A DNA stretch of 12,939 nt from Cycloclasticus sp. (GTDB lineage Bacteria; Pseudomonadota; Gammaproteobacteria; Methylococcales; Cycloclasticaceae), in NCBI GenBank assembly GCA_012960055.1, contig DUCA01000189.1, forward strand, positions 1 to 12,939, in the 5' to 3' direction. Below the pieces are notes generated by a model. That model had not been told where the DNA came from, did not search any database, and saw only the letters and a program-made list of their open reading frames with translations. This document shows positions 7,244-12,939 of this stretch, in pieces. Both the position numbers and the translations under genes were made by a program. Within the stretch, counting starts at the first letter, position 1; each line of letters starts with the position of its first letter.

Positions 7244-7903
7244 ATGAATGGAAGAAGCTTAACAACAGGCATCGCAGCTGGGCTTATTTTTACTTTGGCG
7301 GGCTGTACAACAATTAACCCGTACGCAGAAGAGCAGCAAGCCAGTAATGCAGCGAAAGGTGCAGGCGCAGGCGCTATTGCAGGTGCCATCATTGGTGCAA
7401 TGAGCGGTGATAGGAGCACAGCGTTAAAAGGTGCCTTGATAGGTGCAGTAGCGAGTGGCGGCATTGGTTATTACATGGATGTTCAAGAGTCGAAGTTGCG
7501 TCAACGATTAAGAGGTACGGGCGTCAGTGTCAGTCGTGTTGGTAATAGCTTGGTGCTTCATATGCCAGGTAACGTAACGTTCACAATAGACAGTACGAGT
7601 ATTAATGCCGATTTTTATCAAGTATTAGACTCTGTCGCCATTATTTTGAAAGAGTATACGGATACAACAGTCACAGTTGTTGGGCACACCGATGGTGTTG
7701 GGAATACGTCTTACAATCAAATTTTATCTCAGCAACGCGCACAAAGTGTGGCCAGTTACCTACGTTCGCAGGGGGTTCAAAGGCAACGTTTTAATGTCAT
7801 AGGGCAAGGCGAGCTAAGCCCAATAGCCAGTAACTCAACAAAAGAAGGGCGTGCACAGAACAGACGTGTAGAAATCACGTTGACGCTGATTGCTGTTAGG
7901 TAA
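7244..7903 (+). CDS. yiaD: YiaD-like OmpA-family lipoprotein
   Basis: A 219-residue outer-membrane lipoprotein, the same length as E. coli YiaD. The signal peptide ends at the lipobox LAGC (C21); T22 at +2 does not indicate inner-membrane retention. Residues 38-75 form an alanine/glycine-rich zipper with GxxxG-type spacing, probably membrane-associated. GYYMDVQESKLR leads into the C-terminal OmpA domain, which carries GHTDGVG (147-153), LSQQRAQSVASYL and GRAQNRRVEI. D150 and R165 are spaced as the diaminopimelate-binding Asp/Arg pair of OmpA-like domains, so peptidoglycan binding is likely. The Shine-Dalgarno AGGGA lies seven bases before the ATG. It has its own promoter and terminator and interrupts the usual rsfS-rlmH neighbours. 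The family call is firm; the exact orthology to yiaD is less certain. Confidence 0.92.
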   Translation: MNGRSLTTGIAAGLIFTLAGCTTINPYAEEQQASNAAKGAGAGAIAGAIIGAMSGDRSTALKGALIGAVASGGIGYYMDVQESKLRQRLRGTGVSVSRVGNSLVLHMPGNVTFTIDSTSINADFYQVLDSVAIILKEYTDTTVTVVGHTDGVGNTSYNQILSQQRAQSVASYLRSQGVQRQRFNVIGQGELSPIASNSTKEGRAQNRRVEITLTLIAVR

Positions 7904-7927
7904 AGACGGCAGTTATTAAAGAGTATT

Positions 7928-7955
7928 AAAAGGCGGCTCTGGTGAGCCGCTTTTT
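7928..7955 (+). terminator. Intrinsic terminator after the YiaD-like gene
   Basis: GCGGCTC (7933-7939), loop TGGT, GAGCCGC (7944-7950) form a perfect seven-pair GC-rich stem, extended by a G-T wobble and flanked by AAAA upstream and TTTTT downstream (7951-7955). The A/T flanks mean it may act partly in both directions. It should separate the lipoprotein from rlmH-maf. Confidence 0.88.
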
Positions 7956-8045
7956 AGTTGAACAAGCGTGATTGGAGCGTTTTCATTCGCCTTGTCAGAT
8001 AGATTGAGCACTCTGGGCGTGCGATTTAGTGATATAAAGCAAAAT

Positions 8046-8516
8046 ATGAAACTTAAAATTTTAGCGGTAGGGCAAAAAATGCCAGCATGGGTTGCAGTCG
8101 GCTATCAAGAATACGCTAAGCGTATGCCACGTGAATGTTCATTAGAGATGGTGGAAATTGCACCGGCTAAAAGAACCAAGCAGAGTCATATTGCTAAAAT
8201 TGTCGACAATGAGGGTGATCGAATTCTAGCCACTATCAAGGACACGGATTATGTGGTAGCGCTTGAGGTGAAAGGGAAACAATGGTCAACCGAGGGCTTG
8301 GCAAACAAATTATCTACTTGGCAAGGCATTCATACACACATTGTTTTCATTATTGGTGGCCCAGATGGCCTGTCTGATAAGTGTTTAAAGCGAGCTAATG
8401 AACAATGGTGTTTGTCTCAGTTAACGTTTCCGCACCCTTTGGTCAGAGTGGTGTTGGCTGAGCAGTTGTACCGGGGGTGGAGCTTAATGAATAACCACCC
8501 TTACCACCGAGAATGA
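8046..8516 (+). CDS. rlmH: 23S rRNA pseudouridine-1915 N3-methyltransferase
   Basis: SPOUT-class, SAM-dependent enzyme that methylates N3 of pseudouridine 1915 in helix 69 of 23S rRNA, acting on assembled 70S ribosomes. The ATG at 8046 gives 156 residues (E. coli 155) starting MKLKILAVGQKMP, the family's usual start. The frame stays open upstream to a GTG at 7968, but those 26 residues are not part of the family. The SAM-binding knot shows IIGGPDGLS (GGPDGL at 104-109), FPHPLVRVVLAEQLYR and the conserved C-terminal NHPYHRE. The ribosome binding site is weak. The stop overlaps the maf start (ATGA, 8513-8516). Confidence 0.96.
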   Translation: MKLKILAVGQKMPAWVAVGYQEYAKRMPRECSLEMVEIAPAKRTKQSHIAKIVDNEGDRILATIKDTDYVVALEVKGKQWSTEGLANKLSTWQGIHTHIVFIIGGPDGLSDKCLKRANEQWCLSQLTFPHPLVRVVLAEQLYRGWSLMNNHPYHRE

Positions 8517-9088
8517 GCATGAAAATTATATTGGCATCCGCATCACCCAGGCGTGCTCAGTTACTTCAGCAAATAGGCGTTAAGTTTGACATAAAAGCCG
8601 TTGATATTGATGAAACGCCTTTAAGTGACGAGTCAGCTGAAGATTATGTGCGGCGGCTTGCCATTGAAAAAGCCCAAGCAGCACGAGTTTTCTACCCTAA
8701 CAGTGATGTGCTTATTATCGGTTCGGATACCTCCGTGGTGGTGGATGGTGAAATTTTAGGCAAGCCGGATGATAAACAACATGCGTTTGCTATGTTGCGA
8801 AAATTATCTGGCCGCACACATAAGGTATTGACGGCGGTAGCAATGCTAGGGCGGGCTACGTTGAGTGTTGTGAATGTCAATCAGGTGACGTTTGAACCGT
8901 TGGGTAACGATGATTTGGAATGGTATTGGGCGACGGACGAGCCGACAGGTAAGGCGGGTGCTTATGCCATACAAGGCAAGGCTGCGATTTTTATCACGCG
9001 CTTAGAGGGAAGCTTTTCGGGCGTGATGGGTTTGCCCTTATATGAAACGGCTCAGTTGTTAAAACAGCATGGGCTGACGTTGAAATAG
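8513..9088 (+). CDS. maf: Maf-family nucleotide pyrophosphatase (YhdE type)
   Basis: House-cleaning enzyme that hydrolyses dTTP, UTP and some modified pyrimidine nucleotides to the monophosphate, thought to keep non-canonical bases out of nucleic acids. It has 191 residues with ASASPRR at 8-14 (substrate-binding loop), the catalytic-region D72 in IIGSDTSVV (most relatives have GADT), K84 in the GKPDD stretch, and DEPTGKAGAYAIQGK with Q154. The sequence matches E. coli YhdE (dTTP/UTP type) better than YceF. The first ATG overlaps the rlmH stop by four bases; a second ATG at 8519 would shorten it by two residues and is equally plausible. The reading frame ends inside a small hairpin shared with the convergent gene's stop. 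Confidence 0.95.
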   Translation: MSMKIILASASPRRAQLLQQIGVKFDIKAVDIDETPLSDESAEDYVRRLAIEKAQAARVFYPNSDVLIIGSDTSVVVDGEILGKPDDKQHAFAMLRKLSGRTHKVLTAVAMLGRATLSVVNVNQVTFEPLGNDDLEWYWATDEPTGKAGAYAIQGKAAIFITRLEGSFSGVMGLPLYETAQLLKQHGLTLK

Positions 9089-9101
9089 AGGCTATTTTTT
9101 T
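9083..9101 (+). terminator. Weak hairpin with T-run at the maf / small lipoprotein convergence
   Basis: AAATAG (9083-9088), AGG, CTATTT (9092-9097) form a six-pair, A/T-rich stem followed by four more T residues. On the plus strand this resembles a weak intrinsic terminator for maf. The maf TAG and the opposing gene's TAG (CTA at 9092-9094 on the plus strand) are the two arms of the stem. On the minus strand no T run follows, so it would not end that transcript. Confidence 0.4.
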
Positions 9102-9340
9102 ATCGCTAAATTATTGGCTTCATTTTTAATAGCGAGGTCTTTGCCAATGGGGGTGAAGCTTTGTGTGATGCCATCTTTACATTCAACAGCGGTGCTCACA
9201 CCGGCGTAGATAGTAATGGATTTTACGCCGTCATTATTTTTGCACTTTTCATTGGCTAATTTAATATCGACGTCATCAACAGATTGGTAAAAACAGCCTT
9301 GTAATAAGAGTAAAATCGAAGCAGTAAAAAGTGTTTTCAT
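9092..9340 (-). CDS. Small lipoprotein of unknown function
   Basis: An 82-residue predicted lipoprotein. The signal peptide MKTLFTASILLLLQGC has a lipobox LQGC with acylated C16. The mature part is short and hydrophilic, with two further cysteines, C33 in ANEKCKNNDG and C54 in VECKDG, spaced for a possible disulfide in the periplasm. F17 at +2 does not suggest inner-membrane retention. I recognise the general pattern of C-x-N-(D/N)-G followed by a C-K-(D/N)-G element from small hypothetical, sometimes phage-borne, lipoproteins, but cannot name a family. It is the only minus-strand gene inside the plus-strand block and converges on maf with three bases between stop codons. No clear Shine-Dalgarno sequence precedes its ATG. 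The coding call rests on the well-formed lipoprotein signal. Confidence 0.75.
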   Translation of the reverse strand: MKTLFTASILLLLQGCFYQSVDDVDIKLANEKCKNNDGVKSITIYAGVSTAVECKDGITQSFTPIGKDLAIKNEANNLAIKK

Positions 9341-9466
9341 AGTAAGGTAATAGACGTGTTTAATAAGCGTTCATAGCCAAAGGGCATAAGTTTCATGGGG
9401 CTGAGAAAAGGCATTCAGTCCAATTCGACTTTATCATAACGAAATAACGGAAAATTTGGAAATAGA
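9341..9466. other. Divergent intergenic region between the small lipoprotein and rng
   Basis: These 126 bases must hold promoters for both flanking genes unless rng depends on read-through from maf. A TATCAT at 9432-9437 is a plausible -10 for rng, but no good -35 is seen at the right distance. A short direct repeat, ATAACGAA followed by ATAACGGAA, lies at 9436-9452. No other signal was recognised. Confidence 0.3.
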
Positions 9467-10918
9467 ATGAGCGATGAGATTCTACTTAATATAACCCCGC
9501 CTGAAACTCGCGTGGCGGTGCTAGAAAACGGCGTGCTACAAGAACTGATTGTAGAGCGGCAACGTAAGCGTGATATTGTCGGTAACCTGTATCGGGGTGA
9601 AGTGTCCCGTGTGATGCCGGGTATTCAAGCGGCATTCATCGATATTGGCTTAGGCCGTGCTGGGTTTTTGCAGGCGTCTGACGTGTTGATTAATGGTGAA
9701 ATGCCTTGCGATGAAAGAGGTATTGAACGGTTTTTACACCAAGGTCAAAAAATAGTCGTGCAGATTCTAAAGGCACCGATTGGCACCAAGGGGCCGCGCT
9801 TAACGATGAGCCTGTCCATCCCGTCGCGTTATCAGGTTTTCTTGCCGTATTCTGAAAAATTAGCGCTGTCCCAACAATTAGAGAATGAAGACGAACGTGA
9901 GCGTTTGCTTGCGTGCATGGAGGTGTTTAAAGATCAAGGGTACACCGGTGGCTACATAGCAAGAACGGCGGCAGAAGGCGTCGACGACGACAATATTCGT
10001 GCTGATATGCTGTTTCTTAATAAGCTTTGGGAGGTTATTGAGCTGCAAATCAAAGACGTTGAATTAGGGCTGATTTACGAAGACTTGCCGTTGGCCTTGC
10101 GTATTCTTCGTGATTGGTATCAGTCTTCGGTGACGAAAATTGTGATTGATTCTAAAAGTAATTTTGATCGAATGGCCGATTTTGCCGTGACATTTATGCC
10201 CGAAGTGGAAGCAATATTGGAGTTGTACAAAGGTGAACGGCCATTATTTGATATCTACAACATTGAGAATGAAATTAAATCGGCGTTAGAGAGAAAAGTG
10301 TTGTTAAAGTCGGGCGGACACTTGGTGTTTGACCAAACTGAAGCGATGACAACCGTGGATGTGAATACGGGCAGTTACCTTGGACGAGGCAATCAAGAAC
10401 AAACCATTTTCAAGACGAACATGGAAGCGGCTCAAGCGACGGCTCGTCAATTACGGTTACGAAATTTGGGTGGCATTATCATTGTTGATTTTATCGACAT
10501 GCACAATGAAGAGCATAAAACAGCGGTTTTGAATGCGCTTGAAAAAGCGATGGATAAGGACCACGCAAAATATACTATCAGCAACGTGTCGGAGCTTGGT
10601 TTAGTGGAAATGACGCGCAAACGAACGCGAGAGAGCTTGGAGCGGGTAATGTGTGAGCCCTGTGCGACTTGTAATGGTTCTGGTACGGTGCGTACACCTG
10701 AAACAACGTGTTACGAAATCTTTCGTGAAATTATGCGTGACGCGAGGCAATATGAAGCCAAGAAATTATTGGTGTTAGCCTCTAATGAAGTAGTAGAAAT
10801 GCTGTTGGATGAGGAATCAACAACGTTGGCCGATTTAGAGTCGTTTGTTGGTACGCGTATTAAGTTTAGAGCAGAAAATCAGTATAGTCAGGAGCAATAC
10901 GATGTCATTTTACTGTAG
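9467..10918 (+). CDS. rng: Ribonuclease G
   Basis: Endoribonuclease of the RNase E/G family; it matures the 5' end of 16S rRNA and cuts A/U-rich single-stranded RNA, favouring 5'-monophosphate ends. It has 483 residues (E. coli 489) and starts MSDEILLNITPPETRVA, typical of RNase G; it has no long RNase E-type C-terminal scaffold. The S1 RNA-binding domain is at about 37-120 (GNLYRGEVSRVMPGIQAAFIDIG). The catalytic metal-binding aspartates are D298 in TTVDVNTGSYLG and D341 in IIIVDFIDM. The zinc-link CxxC is C399/C402 in EPCATCNGSG. A GGA lies eight bases before the ATG. maf lies upstream across the small opposing lipoprotein gene, and yhdP follows after 17 bases, the conserved maf-rng-yhdP order. 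Confidence 0.97.
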   Translation: MSDEILLNITPPETRVAVLENGVLQELIVERQRKRDIVGNLYRGEVSRVMPGIQAAFIDIGLGRAGFLQASDVLINGEMPCDERGIERFLHQGQKIVVQILKAPIGTKGPRLTMSLSIPSRYQVFLPYSEKLALSQQLENEDERERLLACMEVFKDQGYTGGYIARTAAEGVDDDNIRADMLFLNKLWEVIELQIKDVELGLIYEDLPLALRILRDWYQSSVTKIVIDSKSNFDRMADFAVTFMPEVEAILELYKGERPLFDIYNIENEIKSALERKVLLKSGGHLVFDQTEAMTTVDVNTGSYLGRGNQEQTIFKTNMEAAQATARQLRLRNLGGIIIVDFIDMHNEEHKTAVLNALEKAMDKDHAKYTISNVSELGLVEMTRKRTRESLERVMCEPCATCNGSGTVRTPETTCYEIFREIMRDARQYEAKKLLVLASNEVVEMLLDEESTTLADLESFVGTRIKFRAENQYSQEQYDVILL

Positions 10919-10935
10919 GTTTTAGGTCTGTACAA

Positions 10936-12939
10936 ATGAGTAAGGTTCGCTTGTTTGGACATTCTATGTTGTGGGTATTTACGGTGAGTATTGCTGTGCT
11001 TGCCATGATGCTGTTAGTTGCGAAATTTTTTGCTGCGCAAGTGCCTGACTATAAGCATGACTTGGAACGTTATTTAAGTGAAGAAATAGGCGCTCAGGTT
11101 GGCATCGATGATTTGTCCGCGACAATGATGGGACTTCAGCCGCAAATCCGTTTATTAGGTATCACGCTTGACGAGCTTAAAAAGCAAACAAACACCTTAA
11201 GTATCGGCGAAATACGGCTGTTGTTTAACCCCTTGGATTTTCTTACGGGCAAAATCAACCCGAGTAAAATAACCATCGTCAATACCAATCTATCGATTAA
11301 GCGATTTGCTGACGGGCATTTGTCTATTAATGGTCTAGCGAATAATCAGGCGGACGATAGTTCTTCCAGTGATTTTTCTTGGTTGTTAGAAGACGGTAAT
11401 TTTGAAGTAATAGGCAGTCAAATAACTTGGCAGGATGGAATGCGCGACTTGCCGGATATAACGTTAAAAGACGCGCATATCGTATTTCAAAATACTAACC
11501 AAGAGCACCTACTCATGCTTCAAGGTAAGTTGCCAGAACACACGGGTGATGAAATCGTGCTTTCTATCAAAGTGGTAGGCGATATTTTATCCAGCAATGA
11601 TTGGCGAGCAGAGGGATATTTAAATGCAAAGAAGATAAAAATCGAAAAATACTTGTCGCATCTAAAGATAGATGAACTGTCTGTCAGCAATGGCGTGGGC
11701 AATTTGGAATTATGGAGTCATTGGGATTCTGCGCAGCTGAGCCGAGCGAAAGGTAGCGTATTTTTGGAGAAAGTGAGTCTAGTGCAGCATGAACGTGTGC
11801 TGGATGTTAGCCAATTCAACAGCCAGTTTGATTGGAAAAAGGTGCGCGGCGGATGGGCCTTGCAAACCAAAAATCTTTCTTTTGAGGTCGAGGGTTATCA
11901 GAAAGAAAATGGTGAATTTAGTGTTAAATATCAGATGCTTAATGATGCTGACTATCAGTTAAACATTGCATCAATGGGTTTAAATCTAAAGGCGATAAGT
12001 AGCCTTGTACAGCACAGCGATTTATTAGATAAGAAAACAGCGAGCATACTGAAAGACGTTGATCCATCGGGCACATTGAGTGAACTAAGCGCTTCAATTG
12101 TCGTAGAGGGTAATCAAACAGCCTGGGCCTTTTGTGGGGAGTTGCGTGACTTCTCGAATGGCGTATATGAGAAAGTTCCCGTTATTAAGAACCTTACCGG
12201 GAAGGTGTGTTCGACACAAAATAAAGGTTGGCTTGATATTAATGCCGTAGATAGTTCGGTGTACTTCAAAAACTTGTTCAGAGAACCGATTAAGTTCACT
12301 ACACTGAATGGCCAACTGACGTGGCTTCGTGATGATCATGTTTTGACAATAGACGCGGAGCAACTTGTTGTTAATACGCCGCATATAGCGACAAATTCAC
12401 GCCTTAGTGTTCAACTGCCATTAGACGGTGGTTCTCCTGTGGTTGATTTACAAACAAATTTTGCTAAAACGGATGCACGGTTTATACCCTTGTATTTGCC
12501 GGTTGGTATGATGGGGGAAGGCGTTGTTAATTGGTTGGATAGTGCGTTCAGTGAAGGGCAAGTGACGGGTGGTGGATTGGTGTTAAAAGGCGTGCTGTCT
12601 GAGTTCCCTTACCGCCAACAACAGGGTGTATTTCAAGTTTTGTTTGATACACAGGGGGTGCTTTTACACTATGCAGATCAGTGGCCAGATGTGCTTGATG
12701 TATCCGCCGAGGTGGAGTTTAAAAATGAAGGTATGCGCATTGTGGGTACGAAGGGTCGCATTTCCGATAATGATATTGCCGAAGTTTTAGTTGAAGTCGC
12801 TGATCTTGGAAACGATCATTATTTAAACTTATCAGGCAAAATTAATGATGATATTGGTGGCTTGTACACCTTCTTTAAGCAGTCGCCGATAAAACAAACA
12901 ATGGGTTCTTTATTGAACCAAAGCAAGGCATCTGGGCAG
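10936..12939 (+). CDS. yhdP: YhdP, AsmA-like envelope protein (N-terminal part)
   Basis: Open from the ATG at 10936 to the window edge: 668 codons of a protein that is about 1270 residues in E. coli. There is an N-terminal membrane anchor at about residues 11-32, then a large periplasmic region. Family hallmarks are VGIDDLSATMMGLQPQIRLLGI (near 53-74), LFNPLDFLTGKINPSKITI, DPSGTLSEL (at 376-384), ARFIPLYLPVGMMGEGVVNWLD (near 514-535) and FPYRQQQGVFQV. YhdP belongs to the AsmA/TamB-like bridge proteins; with TamB and YdbH it is implicated in moving phospholipids between inner and outer membranes in E. coli. I found no in-frame stop in the visible part. Spacing of 17 bases from rng suggests one transcript; tldD commonly follows in related genomes but lies outside this window. 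Confidence 0.93.
   Translation, partial: MSKVRLFGHSMLWVFTVSIAVLAMMLLVAKFFAAQVPDYKHDLERYLSEEIGAQVGIDDLSATMMGLQPQIRLLGITLDELKKQTNTLSIGEIRLLFNPLDFLTGKINPSKITIVNTNLSIKRFADGHLSINGLANNQADDSSSSDFSWLLEDGNFEVIGSQITWQDGMRDLPDITLKDAHIVFQNTNQEHLLMLQGKLPEHTGDEIVLSIKVVGDILSSNDWRAEGYLNAKKIKIEKYLSHLKIDELSVSNGVGNLELWSHWDSAQLSRAKGSVFLEKVSLVQHERVLDVSQFNSQFDWKKVRGGWALQTKNLSFEVEGYQKENGEFSVKYQMLNDADYQLNIASMGLNLKAISSLVQHSDLLDKKTASILKDVDPSGTLSELSASIVVEGNQTAWAFCGELRDFSNGVYEKVPVIKNLTGKVCSTQNKGWLDINAVDSSVYFKNLFREPIKFTTLNGQLTWLRDDHVLTIDAEQLVVNTPHIATNSRLSVQLPLDGGSPVVDLQTNFAKTDARFIPLYLPVGMMGEGVVNWLDSAFSEGQVTGGGLVLKGVLSEFPYRQQQGVFQVLFDTQGVLLHYADQWPDVLDVSAEVEFKNEGMRIVGTKGRISDNDIAEVLVEVADLGNDHYLNLSGKINDDIGGLYTFFKQSPIKQTMGSLLNQSKASGQ

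Noticed and set aside
7244..7903. Glycine/alanine-rich part of the lipoprotein as a DNA repeat or mobile element
   Set aside because: The repetition is in the protein glycine zipper, as in E. coli YiaD, and does not form a DNA-level tandem array.
12094..12384. Minus-strand open frame of 96 codons opposite yhdP
   Set aside because: It lies wholly opposite a well-supported YhdP coding region, lacks recognisable domains and has no convincing ribosome binding site.

Overview
The window looks like ordinary chromosome from a free-living gammaproteobacterium of moderate GC (roughly mid-40s by eye, not computed). The evidence is the gene order ybeL<>leuS-lptE-holA-proA-nadD-rsfS-rlmH, the presence of LPS-assembly (LptE) and AsmA-like (YhdP) outer-membrane genes, and protein matches to the E. 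coli families along their full length. The leucyl-tRNA synthetase is the compact form without the leucine-specific insertion. I recall this form from Legionella, Coxiella and Francisella relatives rather than from enterics or Pseudomonas, so a Thiotrichales/Legionellales-like or marine lineage is possible, but I cannot place the genus.

Layout. Positions 1-643 (minus strand): the first 40 codons of a ParA-family ATPase, translationally coupled to a YbeL-type zinc-ribbon protein. Positions 644-734: a short divergent intergenic region with an imperfect dyad. Positions 735-7131 (plus strand): leuS, lptE, holA, proA, nadD and rsfS, covering tRNA charging, LPS transport, replication clamp loading, proline synthesis, NAD synthesis and ribosome silencing. 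Positions 7152-7955: a separately transcribed YiaD/OmpA-like lipoprotein with its own good promoter and strong terminator, lying between rsfS and rlmH. Positions 8046-9088: rlmH and maf, overlapping by four bases. Positions 9092-9340 (minus strand): a small lipoprotein of unknown function, convergent with maf. Positions 9467-12939: rng and the N-terminal half of yhdP, which runs off the end.

The plus-strand genes form two familiar housekeeping blocks (leuS...rsfS-rlmH and maf-rng-yhdP) joined at rlmH/maf. They are not one pathway. Ribosome maturation and RNA handling (RsfS, RlmH, RNase G) and envelope building (LptE, YiaD-like, YhdP) recur. The non-standard elements are the two lipoprotein genes at block junctions, the ParA-YbeL pair and the compact LeuRS. 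No rRNA, tRNA, CRISPR array, insertion sequence, phage module or attachment site was seen. No gene-free stretch exceeds about 130 bases. I did not find a convincing undescribed system; the ParA-YbeL pair is the best lead but is cut by the window edge.
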